A DNA stretch of 64,000 bases from Candidatus Flexifilum affinis (GTDB taxonomy: Bacteria; Chloroflexota; Anaerolineae; Aggregatilineales; Phototrophicaceae). Below the pieces are notes generated by a model that was not told the origin of the DNA, made no database searches, and was given only the letters and a program-made list of their open reading frames with translations. Both the position numbers and the translations under genes were made by a program. Numbering within the stretch: position 1 is the stretch's first letter; every line of letters starts with the position of its first letter. Positions 1 through 8,556 of the stretch are shown here, piece by piece. Location of the stretch: positions 186,001 through 250,000 of the forward strand of contig JADJPJ010000002.1 of the NCBI GenBank assembly GCA_016713325.1, written 5' to 3'.

Positions 1-2
1 GT

Positions 3-1316
3 CGCGCGCTGACGGCGGTGGAAATTCTGGGCGATCAGACGAATGACTTCACGACCGTGGTGACCGGCAACGATGTTGAAACGGGCGCGACTCTCAATAA
101 CGAAGTCGCCGTGAACCGCGTGGTCACACGCGATGTCGCCTTAGAACGTCGTGTCGCCGACCGGCAGAACCGCGCGCGCTATGCCGCCGCCGACTCCGGC
201 TACAGCTATGCGGGGCCGGGCGCTGCCGCTGGGGCAGCCGTCAGCATCAACGACTTCGTCGCCAACCCGAATATTCAACTGCTCAATGGGCCGCGCGGCG
301 GTATCGTACTCGCCCTGTGCTTCGGCAGCAATATATTTGCCCGACCGCGCCAGGCGAGCTACGTCAGGAACATCGACGGTGTCAGCAGCAGCTTCACCGC
401 CGCCGCCGTGGACGACCCTCTGCGCGGCGTCACGACCGCCGCCGAGGGCCGCCATGCCGCGCGCATCGAGGGCAACTACGTCATGCAGCCCTTCGGCCGG
501 GCGCTCTTCTTCGGTGGCGCCGGCTCGATGTCGGTGGTCGACAACCAATTCCTGTGTGACCAGGCGTTGACCCGCGCGCTCGACACGACCACCGCCGGGC
601 TGATGGGCATGCTGGCCGGAATGATGAACGCCGGTGGCATCGACTTTCTGGGCACCAACGTCATGATCCTCAACCTGGGCACCGGCTTCTATCTGCTGCA
701 CCTCCTTCGGCTTCTGTTGGGGAACGACGATCAGCAGGCAACCGACCTGGACGTGCCGCTCGCCTACCCGGATGGCAACGTGCTGTTCAACAGCAACCAA
801 CTCCGCCAGGGCGATGCCGGCGAGCGGCCGACCGTCCTCTCGATCGTCTCGCTGGACGATGTTAGCCTGGAGAACAATCAGGTCGACGTCCTGAATGGCA
901 ACGCCGTCCTTTCGACGGCGGTCATCCTCGCGCTCAGCACCCGTGCCAGCACCAACCGCTTCAAGGAGCCGATCGCGCCGTTCCTCCAGCAGGGCACTGC
1001 TCCGCCGGTGGTCGGGGGCATCGACAACGCGGTTGGGATATCGGTGAATGCACAGGCCATCGCCGGGCGCTACTCGCTCATCAACACTGGTCTGTTCATG
1101 GCTTCCAGCTTTGGCAATCAGGGGCACTACTGCTTCGCCGTGCTGTCGGGCAGTACCACCGCGCCGCCCATCAATTCCGGCAATCAGTCGCTGCTCGGGC
1201 CGATCCTGGGCTGCAAGGAGATCACCGCGCCGCCGCCGTCGCAGGTGGTTGTCGTCGCCTTCGTGCTGCTGTACCTGAGCACCGTGTTCATGAATCTGGG
1301 CGGGACCGACACTTGA
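3..1316 (+). CDS. 3' end of a large surface/secreted-type protein, beta-helix-like
   Basis: The reading frame is open to the left edge, so this is the C-terminal part (at least 437 residues) of a longer protein; a GTG at 18 is not a convincing start. The chain is rich in Asn, Gly, Val and Ala, with recurring short turns such as 'GNYVMQ', 'DNQFLC', 'ENNQVDVLNGN' and 'FNSNQL'. This resembles the ladder of a right-handed parallel beta-helix or similar repetitive surface protein. The end holds a hydrophobic stretch (VVVVAFVLLYLSTVF), followed only by MNLGGTDT. No catalytic motif was recognised. It is followed 54 bp later by the same-strand gene at 1371, so the two may be co-transcribed. The beta-helix call is inference from composition and periodicity. 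Confidence 0.6.
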   Translation, partial: RALTAVEILGDQTNDFTTVVTGNDVETGATLNNEVAVNRVVTRDVALERRVADRQNRARYAAADSGYSYAGPGAAAGAAVSINDFVANPNIQLLNGPRGGIVLALCFGSNIFARPRQASYVRNIDGVSSSFTAAAVDDPLRGVTTAAEGRHAARIEGNYVMQPFGRALFFGGAGSMSVVDNQFLCDQALTRALDTTTAGLMGMLAGMMNAGGIDFLGTNVMILNLGTGFYLLHLLRLLLGNDDQQATDLDVPLAYPDGNVLFNSNQLRQGDAGERPTVLSIVSLDDVSLENNQVDVLNGNAVLSTAVILALSTRASTNRFKEPIAPFLQQGTAPPVVGGIDNAVGISVNAQAIAGRYSLINTGLFMASSFGNQGHYCFAVLSGSTTAPPINSGNQSLLGPILGCKEITAPPPSQVVVVAFVLLYLSTVFMNLGGTDT

Positions 1317-1370
1317 TCGGCGCGAGGAATACGTCACCGAGGAACGAGATCCGAGTGAGACGAGGATAAG

Positions 1371-2339
1371 ATGGCCAAACGAAAACAGACTCTGAACCAC
1401 TCCGACATGACCGATGCCCTGGACAGCCTCAAGGCTGTCCAGCAGACCGGGCAGATGCTGTTTCAGCGCGAGGCGGAACGGCTGGCACGCAAGCATGGCC
1501 CGGACGACCCGCGGGCCCGCCAGATGGCCGAGCGCGCCGCCGGCGCCCTGGAGACGCTGAACCTGATCAACGCGCGTCGTGAGCTGAAGGTCGAAGAGGT
1601 CAAACCGGAGACGAAGGACGAAGCTGTCGTCTACGGACGCATCGCCGGCGACGATCTGCGCGGCGTCTCCGATCTGGAGATCACGCTGGAAGATGCCACC
1701 GGCCGGGTGATGCGCGCCGCCGGCGCCGTCAAGACCGACGCGGCGGGGCGCTTCGTGCTGCGCGTGCCGCCGGCCGTCGCCGAAAAACTGGCCGGCAAAC
1801 CCCACGTGCTGACGGCGCGCAAGCCCAACGGCGAAGTGGTCTTCCGCTCCAGTACGTCGGTCAATCTGGAAATCAACAAGGCCGTCGAGGCGAGCGGCAA
1901 GGTTCGCTTGAGTGAGGTGTTCCGCGAGCGGACCGCGCCGCGGACGAAGCCGCCTCAAACGACCCCGCCGGCCGAGGTGCCGACCCCCGAGCCGCCGGTG
2001 GAAAAACCCCGCAAGCCGCCGACGGAGGATGCACCGCGCTACAGTGTGCGCGGCACCGTCGCCACCGCCCGCGGCAAACCGGCTGCTGGTGTGCTGGTAC
2101 GCATCTACAGCCAGGACATTCGCCATGACGATCTGCTGGGCGCGGCGCTGACGAATGCCGACGGCGCCTATGCCATCGCCTTTCGTCGTCACGACTTCGA
2201 CGCCGGTGGCGAGAAAGGGGCCGATCTGCACGTATTGGTGGTGACCGCCGACGAGCAGGTGCTTCATTCGGCGGCCAGCAAGTTAGCCTTCAACGCGGAG
2301 CAGGAAGCCGAACTCAGCGTCGTTCTGGAGAAGCAGTGA
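1371..2339 (+). CDS. Protein with transthyretin/carboxypeptidase-regulatory-like domains
   Basis: 322 residues. Residues 1-80 are helical and charged. Residues about 85-165 form a beta-rich module ('VYGRIAGDDLRGVSDLEITLED...TDAAGRFVLRVP') with the layout of a carboxypeptidase-regulatory-like/Ig-like fold. A Pro/Thr linker (about 185-225) leads to a second module, 'YSVRGTVATARGKPAAGVL' to 'LTNADGAYAIAF'. That module resembles the transthyretin-like domain seen at the N-termini of Tc-toxin-like and secreted proteins. No signal peptide is visible. The ATG at 1371 follows a GAGACGAGGATAAG purine-rich stretch. Its stop overlaps the GTG of the next small gene (GTGA), suggesting translational coupling. 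The role is unknown; structural or binding is likely. Confidence 0.7.
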   Translation: MAKRKQTLNHSDMTDALDSLKAVQQTGQMLFQREAERLARKHGPDDPRARQMAERAAGALETLNLINARRELKVEEVKPETKDEAVVYGRIAGDDLRGVSDLEITLEDATGRVMRAAGAVKTDAAGRFVLRVPPAVAEKLAGKPHVLTARKPNGEVVFRSSTSVNLEINKAVEASGKVRLSEVFRERTAPRTKPPQTTPPAEVPTPEPPVEKPRKPPTEDAPRYSVRGTVATARGKPAAGVLVRIYSQDIRHDDLLGAALTNADGAYAIAFRRHDFDAGGEKGADLHVLVVTADEQVLHSAASKLAFNAEQEAELSVVLEKQ

Positions 2340-2581
2340 CCTTATTGGCAGAGGCCATAGCCTCAATTGAAATGCTGCTCCAGGAGTGCGAGGCCGCGCT
2401 CCTGGAGGCGGCTGGCAGCGCCAGCACGTGCCAGATCCACAAAGAGGGCCGCGTCACCGGCGGCCTCAAGGTTCAGGAAGGGCTCTCCTGGGTGGCCTAT
2501 TCACAAGGCGGCGTCGATGCCCTTGACGAGATCCGCCGCGCACTGGCAGGGTCGACACCAGAGTCCGTGCACGACAACTAA
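2336..2581 (+). CDS. Small hypothetical protein, coupled to the upstream gene
   Basis: 81 residues starting at a GTG inside the stop of the preceding gene (GTGA overlap), which argues for translational coupling and supports this unusual start. The N-terminal half is an amphipathic helix (LLAEAIASIEMLLQECEAALLEAA). The second half contains 'GRVTGGLKVQEGLSWVAY'. No family was recognised. The overlap suggests that its product works with the transthyretin-like-domain protein upstream; this is inference. It ends 31 bp before the convergent stop of the FG-GAP/cytochrome gene. Confidence 0.5.
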   Translation: MTLLAEAIASIEMLLQECEAALLEAAGSASTCQIHKEGRVTGGLKVQEGLSWVAYSQGGVDALDEIRRALAGSTPESVHDN

Positions 2582-2612
2582 CGCTCACTCCGCACGTCTG
2601 AGTGGCGAAGGC

Positions 2613-4793
2613 TTACGTCTGATCGCGCAGCCAGCGCAGATAGGCGATCAGGTGGCCGAAATCTTCATCCGTCCAGTCCGGTCGGCCGCCGCTCGGCGGC
2701 ATCGACACACCGGTCACGTTTTCGGCATGATCGGCCGCGCGTCCGCCGCGCAGAAACTCCAGCAGGTCGGCGTCCGAGGCGTACAGCACCAGCGGTGAGG
2801 TGGTCAGCGCCAGGCCGAGATTGGGCACGCCTTCGCCAAAGAAGCCGTGACAGCCGGCGCATGTCTCCTGGTAGTGCTGCCGTCCGATGTTCAGGTCGCC
2901 GCCGCTGGCGACCACGGTCGATTCCGGGAAGGGGGTAGCTGTGGCCTCCGCCGTGGCTTCCGGGGTCGCCTCTCCAGCCGCCGCATCCGTGACTTCGGCT
3001 GTGGCTTCGCCTGTCGCGCTGCTTCCGAAATCATGGCTGGTCGAGAGGAACTCGGCGCCGCTGATCACGTAGATCTCGCCCGCATTGACCTGTGCGTTGC
3101 CCGCGCCGTCACCGCCCATGGCATTCGGGGCGATGTCGATCACCCCGTCACCGTCTACGTCGCCGATCGCCAGTGCGTAGGGCATCATGTCGTTGTCTTC
3201 CGGCCCGACGATATAGCGCACGCGCAGACCCGCCGGCGGGTCGAAGAGGAGGATTTCGCCGTTTTCGTGCGGCAGCCCGCCCACGGCTCCGAACAGAATG
3301 GCCATCATGCCGGCGTTGCGCCGCACCACGCCGTCATAGCCGGTGGGATCATAGTCAGGTGCGCCATAGAACAGGTCGTCCACCCCGTCCTGATCGAGAT
3401 CGGCCGCGCGCAGCGTGTCGCCCGCCTTGCTGTCCGCCTGATCGGGATAAATCACAACCGCTCGACCGGGCTCCGGCGCGGCCAGATCGATCATCTGCCC
3501 GGCGAACGGCTCATGGGTGTAGATCACCCAGGCCTCGCCCGCCTCGTCCTGCGTGTCTTCGGCCCCGTCGCCGACCAGCGTGCCCAGAATCAGATCGTTT
3601 CGTCCATCGCCATCCAGATCGCCGACGGCGATCTCTTCGCCCAGCAGGTCGTTGGCATCCTTGCCGTAGATCGCGGTCAGGCGGTTGTCCACCGGTCGGC
3701 CTTCATCGTCCAGCAGGTCGGCCAGGTCGATCACCTGCCCTCGGATATCCGCGCGCCCAAAGAGGACGAAGGTCTCGCCACTGTTGTAGCGGAAATTGTC
3801 CGGCCCATCGCCGCCGCCGAAGGAGATGCCGCCGATACCGCTCGACGCCCGCCACAGCGCCGCGCTGACGATAGCCTCGTCGTAGCCATCGCCATTCAGG
3901 TCATCGCCCCACACCGTAGAACCCATCAGGTCGTCGTAATCCGCGCCGACGATCCGGGTGCCGTCGGCCGGCGGCGCGGCCATATCGGTCGCCGCGCCGT
4001 ATTTGCCCACCAGGTCTTCCGTGCCGAAAATCATCCACACTTCGCCGGCGTTGATGCGGGAGTTCTCCAGGCCATCAGCCTGGTTCGCGCCGATCAGCAC
4101 ATCCTCGATGCCGTCGCCGTCGAAGTCGCCGCCCTCCAGCCACAGGCCGAGCCGGTCCTCGGGCGAGGCGCCGTAGAAGGCAATTACATCCGGCTGTTCG
4201 TCTCGCAGATCGACGTCGCCTCGCTTGGCAAAGTCGACGGCGCCGAGCAGCACGTAGGCCGCCCCGGCGTTGGAGCGCGCCTGCTGCGGGCCATCACTGT
4301 TCTGCGCGCTGAACAGCAGATCGTCGAAGCCGTCGCCGTTGAAATCGCCGACGTAGGTTTCGGCCCCGGCCATGTCGCCGGAATAGGCGCCATAGATCGA
4401 AAAGCCGGGCTGATCTCCGCCCAGATCCTCGACCGTGGCTTCCCCGCCAATGCTGCACAGATTCATCAGGATGCGCAGGTGGCCGCCGCTGCCACGCCAC
4501 TCGCCATTGACGACAAAGCTGGCGTTCTGCCCGGTGACGGCCAGGTCGCCGCAGCCGTTGCCGTCGAAGTCGGCGATCTCCAACGGCTTGCCGGTTGCCG
4601 AAGCGCCCGCCGGCGAGTCGAAGAAACTGAATTGGCCGGGCTGGGTCGTGTTCTTCAGGTCCCAGGGCGTTGTCCCAGTGGGAGTCCCTGCGGGAGTCGT
4701 ATCGTCCTGAGCGTCCAGACGGAACGGCCCGGCCAGGACCAGAACTGCCAGAGTGAGGATCAGCGCGCGGCGCGCGATTACATTGTGAACCAT
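2613..4793 (-). CDS. FG-GAP repeat protein with C-terminal cytochrome c domain
   Basis: 726 residues. An N-terminal signal peptide (ALILTLAVLVLAGPF, cleavage near residue 29) predicts export. Residues about 60-590 hold at least seven FG-GAP/integrin-like repeats, with Ca-binding loops such as 'DFDGNGCGD', 'DFNGDGFDD', 'DLNGDGYDE', 'DLDGDGRND', 'DLDQDGVDD' and 'DVDGDGVID'; these predict a beta-propeller. A Thr/Ala/Glu-rich linker precedes a class-I cytochrome c domain with heme motif CAGCH (645-649) and a likely axial Met698 (GVSMPP). The fusion suggests an extracytoplasmic scaffold carrying an electron-transfer heme. It lies downstream of two other cytochrome genes on the same strand, separated by 93 bp and a REP-like palindrome. 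Confidence 0.9.
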   Translation of the reverse strand: MVHNVIARRALILTLAVLVLAGPFRLDAQDDTTPAGTPTGTTPWDLKNTTQPGQFSFFDSPAGASATGKPLEIADFDGNGCGDLAVTGQNASFVVNGEWRGSGGHLRILMNLCSIGGEATVEDLGGDQPGFSIYGAYSGDMAGAETYVGDFNGDGFDDLLFSAQNSDGPQQARSNAGAAYVLLGAVDFAKRGDVDLRDEQPDVIAFYGASPEDRLGLWLEGGDFDGDGIEDVLIGANQADGLENSRINAGEVWMIFGTEDLVGKYGAATDMAAPPADGTRIVGADYDDLMGSTVWGDDLNGDGYDEAIVSAALWRASSGIGGISFGGGDGPDNFRYNSGETFVLFGRADIRGQVIDLADLLDDEGRPVDNRLTAIYGKDANDLLGEEIAVGDLDGDGRNDLILGTLVGDGAEDTQDEAGEAWVIYTHEPFAGQMIDLAAPEPGRAVVIYPDQADSKAGDTLRAADLDQDGVDDLFYGAPDYDPTGYDGVVRRNAGMMAILFGAVGGLPHENGEILLFDPPAGLRVRYIVGPEDNDMMPYALAIGDVDGDGVIDIAPNAMGGDGAGNAQVNAGEIYVISGAEFLSTSHDFGSSATGEATAEVTDAAAGEATPEATAEATATPFPESTVVASGGDLNIGRQHYQETCAGCHGFFGEGVPNLGLALTTSPLVLYASDADLLEFLRGGRAADHAENVTGVSMPPSGGRPDWTDEDFGHLIAYLRWLRDQT

Positions 4794-4847
4794 AGCTCTC
4801 CTGCCAAACCTGCTACACGGACCTGCGAAACGACATTATGTGCGTCT

Positions 4848-4873
4848 GTAGGGGCGCACCCGTGTGTGCACCC
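4848..4873 (+). repeat. REP-like palindrome with 5' GTAG head
   Basis: GTAG at 4848-4851 is followed by an imperfect inverted repeat (GGGCGCACC / GTGTGCACCC). It lies in the 93-bp gap between the beta-propeller cytochrome and FG-GAP genes. The GTAG head is shared with the repeats around the RAYT gene near 43.7 kb, suggesting a related mobile REP family with a different palindrome core. Confidence 0.45.
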
Positions 4874-4886
4874 AGAAAACTCACCT

Positions 4887-6770
4887 CTACAGCGACAGCA
4901 GAAACGCGATCAGATCGTCCATTTGCTGCGCCGTCAGTTCGTCGGCGATGCTGTGGATCGGGTCCGTCCGCGTGAACAACTCCTCAAGCGTCTGCGCCAC
5001 GCCGTCGTGCATGTATGGCGCGGTCGCCCACAGACCGCGCAGCGTCGGCGTATCGAAGGCGGCGCCGGTCTCCAGCGAGAAGGCCGCCCCGGCCAGATCG
5101 TGCGCCTGCAAGTCGGTGTACAGCGGCGGCGCGTGACAACCGCACCCGGGCGAACCGCTCATGAACAAGACCATGCCGCGCCGCGCCGGTTCACTCAGCC
5201 CGCCGTCCGGCAGACGGTAGGGGCTGGGCCACGGCTGGAGCGAGCCGACGTAGGCGGCCAGCGCATCGAGATCGGACGAGCGCCCGGCCAGTGAGTCGCC
5301 GCTGGTCACGTCGATGGTCTCCTTGATCAACCCGTCGCCCAGCATGACGTGGCGGATCTGGTCTTCGATGGTGGCATGCACCTCCTGCATGTCGCCAGAC
5401 CAGTTGAAAGGCGGCAAAGCCACCGCGCCGCCGAGCGCCATCGTGTTGCGCGGTCCGCTGCGAAAGTTAATCCAGGTGCGGCCGTCGGCGCCACCCTCGA
5501 AATGGCAGGTGGCGCAGCTGATCGCCCCGTCGCTCATCTCCGGCGCGGCCGCCCGATGAAAGAGGATCTTGCCGCGCAGCAGCAGCGGATCGAGCGGAAT
5601 ATCGGTGAGCGGCACAGAGACGCTGACGGTGTGGCTGGCGGCGTCAATGACCGACAGCGTCCCGTCCAGCGCATTCAGCACCAGCACCTCGCGCTCATCA
5701 GCCCACACGCCGATCGGGTTCACGCCTATTGGAATGCGCGCCAGCAGATCCCCGCTTTCAATGTCGATGGCCAGCACGGCGTCGCTGCCCGCCAGTGCCA
5801 CGTACAGCGTCGCGCCATCCGGCGACAGAGCGGCATCGGACGGCAGGTTCGACGGCTGGTCGAGCGTTGAGAGGGTCAGGCGAGCGCCGCGGTCGCGCTG
5901 CATGGCGGCGATGTCGAAGACCGAGACGATCGGGAACCAGTCCTGCATATACTGAAGCGAGATCAGCGCCAGGCCGGTGCGCGTCTGCGGGATGTAGGCG
6001 CGCAGCCCATCCGGCGCGATGACGATCGTGCGGGCCAGCTCGCCGTCGGTCTCGACGTTCAGCGAACCGATCATGAACGGCGTCCGCTCGACGTTCAGGA
6101 CGGTGACCACGCCGGTGTAGAGGTGCGTGACCAGCAGCCAGCCCCGGCTCAACGCCAGGCCGGACGGTGCGTCACCCACGTCGACGCGGTACAGCACGTC
6201 ACCGCTGGTCGGGTCCACGACGGCGATCTGGTCGTCGCCGAAACAGCTCACGTAGGCGCGCGGCGGGCCGGTCAGGGCGTCCGGGCGGGTGTCCTCCGCC
6301 ACCACGGCGAACGGCATGTGGCAGAGCGGAGTCACGCGCACCTGCTGTGTGTCGAGGTCGACGGCGGCCAGCGCATTCTGATCCCACAGCGTCGCCAGCG
6401 CCTGACGCTGTTCCGGGCGTACGGCGACCATGCGCGGGCTGCCCCCCAGCGCGATCTCCGCCGTATTGCTGTGCGTGGGGAGATCGACCAGGGTCAGGCT
6501 GTTGCTGTCCGGGTTGACGGCGATCAGCATCTCGCCCAGCACGACCAGCGGCTTGCTGGAGATGCTGTCGGTCAGCGGGGGCAGGGCGGGCAGGGGCCGG
6601 GGCGTCGCGATCGGGGTGAGCAGCAGCGGGACCGGCGTGATCTCGTGGGTGGCCGTCGGCGCATACGTCGGCCGTCCACCCATCTGCTCTGCATCCGACG
6701 CGGACAGGAGACCGGCGCCGGCAGCGAGCGCGATCAGCACCAGGGCGAGCGTGAGGCGCAGTGCGTTCAT
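4887..6770 (-). CDS. Beta-propeller c-type cytochrome (YNCP/MauG-like)
   Basis: 627 residues from the ATG at 6770, which overlaps the upstream stop (ATGA) and begins a clear signal peptide (MNALRLTLALVLIALAAGAG). A longer start at 6821 would place charged residues ahead of the signal. Residues about 70-395 form a YVTN-type beta-propeller, with repeats such as 'LTLVDLPTH', 'IAVVDPTSGDVLYRVDVG', 'TLYVALAGSDAVLAIDIESG' and 'TLSVIDA'. The C-terminal half resembles the di-heme peroxidase/MauG fold. The first heme motif is CATCH (419-423). The second position reads C-G-C-H (543-546), one residue shorter than CxxCH, with a possible axial Met in 'APYMHDG' (584-590). It is probably a periplasmic or extracellular redox protein; its substrate is unknown. 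Confidence 0.88.
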   Translation of the reverse strand: MNALRLTLALVLIALAAGAGLLSASDAEQMGGRPTYAPTATHEITPVPLLLTPIATPRPLPALPPLTDSISSKPLVVLGEMLIAVNPDSNSLTLVDLPTHSNTAEIALGGSPRMVAVRPEQRQALATLWDQNALAAVDLDTQQVRVTPLCHMPFAVVAEDTRPDALTGPPRAYVSCFGDDQIAVVDPTSGDVLYRVDVGDAPSGLALSRGWLLVTHLYTGVVTVLNVERTPFMIGSLNVETDGELARTIVIAPDGLRAYIPQTRTGLALISLQYMQDWFPIVSVFDIAAMQRDRGARLTLSTLDQPSNLPSDAALSPDGATLYVALAGSDAVLAIDIESGDLLARIPIGVNPIGVWADEREVLVLNALDGTLSVIDAASHTVSVSVPLTDIPLDPLLLRGKILFHRAAAPEMSDGAISCATCHFEGGADGRTWINFRSGPRNTMALGGAVALPPFNWSGDMQEVHATIEDQIRHVMLGDGLIKETIDVTSGDSLAGRSSDLDALAAYVGSLQPWPSPYRLPDGGLSEPARRGMVLFMSGSPGCGCHAPPLYTDLQAHDLAGAAFSLETGAAFDTPTLRGLWATAPYMHDGVAQTLEELFTRTDPIHSIADELTAQQMDDLIAFLLSL

Positions 6771-8470
6771 TCCGCCACCCTCCGCGAGGCTTCTTCCATC
6801 AGGATGTCGGGCGTGTCCCACCCCTTCAGATCCATCACCTCGATGAACGCGCGGCGCAGCAGCAGGCGCGCCGTCACGGTAATCGGACCGGACCCGGTTG
6901 GCGCGGCGAACCGGTAGGTGGACGAGTCGCTGCCCAGCGCGGGGATGCGGTTGTCGCTGACCAGACGCGTCTGCCGCCAGTAAGCGTAAGCCGGCGTCTC
7001 GCCGGTGTAGAAGTCAGCCAGGATCTTGGCGTAGAACACGCCCGGCAGACCGGCGTAGTATCCCTTTGCCGGGTCGCCGACGCCCGCCCAGACCGGCAGC
7101 GTCGGCCCCTCGACCAGCGCCAGCGGTTGGCCGTCCGCGTCGCGCGCCTCCACCACCAGGATTATATTGCGCAGCGGGTTGTCCGTCGGGATGTGATGCC
7201 CCGCGCCGCTGTTGGTGACGGTCACGCCGGCCGTCAGCGAATCACCTTCGCGGGTGACGTCGAGTGTCAGTTCGGCGGTGTTTTGCAGCAGTTTGACGTC
7301 CGCTGCGCCGGGCATACGATGGCTGAAGATGGTGGCCGGGTCGCGTTCTGGCACGTGCTGGGTCACGTCGGGCGGGAGTTCGACAAACGTCGTCATACCC
7401 AGGGGCGGCATGTGGCAGTCCTGACAGGTTTGTCCCGTCTCCGGATCGCTGTACGGGCTGTCCAGCCACTCACCAAAGCTGTTGTAGATGCTCACGCCCC
7501 AGAAAGTGCCGGTGTGGCAGGTTGCGCAGAACTGGCTCTGGTTTTGCAGCGGCGAGTACACATCGTCACCCGGGCTGTCGTCCAGCGGGCCGATGAAGAT
7601 CTGCTCACCTTCAGGCGGGCGCAGCAGGTCGATCGACAGGACACCCGGCAGATGCGGCGAGGGCAGGCCATCCGGCCCCAGACGGACGCCTGCGATCTTG
7701 TGGCAGAAGTCACAGGTGATCCCCTCGGCGGCCACGCCCGTCGCCGCGTTCGGGTCGGCATTGTGGGCGGCTTCCAGCGCCAGGATCGGCACATGGCAGG
7801 CGGCGCAGTTCCCGCCGGAGTCCGGGAAATCCAGCCGGAAGCCGACTCCTGCTTCGCTCTGACCCTGCGACGGCGCCACCGGCACGTCGATGCCCAGCGC
7901 GGCGTCGAAGCGGTAGGCCGTCAGCCCTCCCGTCGTCCCGTCCAGCGTCGTGCCGTTGTAGAACGACAGGAAGCGCGGGTTGACCGCTGCCCCGGCGTGC
8001 GCATCCTGGAGCCATTCATCCACCGGCAGCGATAGACCGCTGTCGCGCGCGGCGTGGCAGCGCATGCAGGCCGACTCATGATCCGGGTCGAGGACCGGGC
8101 TGATGAAGGCATACTCGAGGTGGTCGGTGGTGTGGTGCCGACGCAGGGTCAGCGTCACCTCACCGCTTCCCGGCCACACGGCCTGTTCGATGTACATACC
8201 CGCTGCCGACGCCGTAATGGATACGTCGCCGCCCGCCGACGCCGGCGCGTCCAGGGAGAATCGGCCCTGCGCATCGGTCAGGGCATAGTCGGCCTGCCCC
8301 TGCACCCGTACGACCGCGCCTGCCAGCGGGCCATCCGCTGTCAGGACGGCGCCGGTGATGGGGGTGGGCTGTGGCGAGTCTGGCGATTCCAGCGCCCCGG
8401 CCAGGCCGGCCATCAGGGCCAGCGCGAGCGCCAGGGGCAGCCAGACGAAATGTCTGTGTTTCAGGATCAT
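6767..8470 (-). CDS. Exported pentaheme cytochrome c
   Basis: 567 residues with an N-terminal signal peptide (about 8-26, FVWLPLALALALMAGLAGAL). Residues 36-110 form a carboxypeptidase-regulatory-like beta-sandwich. Five CxxCH heme motifs follow: CMRCH (135-139), CAACH (222-226), CDFCH (253-257), CATCH (315-319) and CQDCH (349-353). The motif spacing is like cytochrome c-554/multiheme nitrogen- or sulfur-cycle proteins. After the last heme, a beta-rich domain (about 370-560) has no recognised family. The stop overlaps the start of the beta-propeller cytochrome (ATGA), so the two are translationally coupled. Likely role: an electron carrier or oxidoreductase outside the membrane. The partner is not identifiable from sequence alone. 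Confidence 0.9.
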   Translation of the reverse strand: MILKHRHFVWLPLALALALMAGLAGALESPDSPQPTPITGAVLTADGPLAGAVVRVQGQADYALTDAQGRFSLDAPASAGGDVSITASAAGMYIEQAVWPGSGEVTLTLRRHHTTDHLEYAFISPVLDPDHESACMRCHAARDSGLSLPVDEWLQDAHAGAAVNPRFLSFYNGTTLDGTTGGLTAYRFDAALGIDVPVAPSQGQSEAGVGFRLDFPDSGGNCAACHVPILALEAAHNADPNAATGVAAEGITCDFCHKIAGVRLGPDGLPSPHLPGVLSIDLLRPPEGEQIFIGPLDDSPGDDVYSPLQNQSQFCATCHTGTFWGVSIYNSFGEWLDSPYSDPETGQTCQDCHMPPLGMTTFVELPPDVTQHVPERDPATIFSHRMPGAADVKLLQNTAELTLDVTREGDSLTAGVTVTNSGAGHHIPTDNPLRNIILVVEARDADGQPLALVEGPTLPVWAGVGDPAKGYYAGLPGVFYAKILADFYTGETPAYAYWRQTRLVSDNRIPALGSDSSTYRFAAPTGSGPITVTARLLLRRAFIEVMDLKGWDTPDILMEEASRRVAE

Positions 8471-8556
8471 GTCTTCGAACGCAGTCGCCGCCCTAATCGA
8501 TAACGTTCATGGTGTTACACGAAAAACGGGCGGCGCTGCCAATCCTCTTCTGTCTG

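Noticed and set aside
141..2267. Long minus-strand open frame opposite the first two genes
   Set aside because: Its translation is His/Arg/Gly-rich with no motif and mirrors the plus-strand coding sequence; it is a GC-rich shadow.
2847..5294. 815-codon plus-strand open frame opposite the cytochrome genes
   Set aside because: It lies antisense to FG-GAP and heme motifs that are clear on the minus strand; no motif in its own translation.
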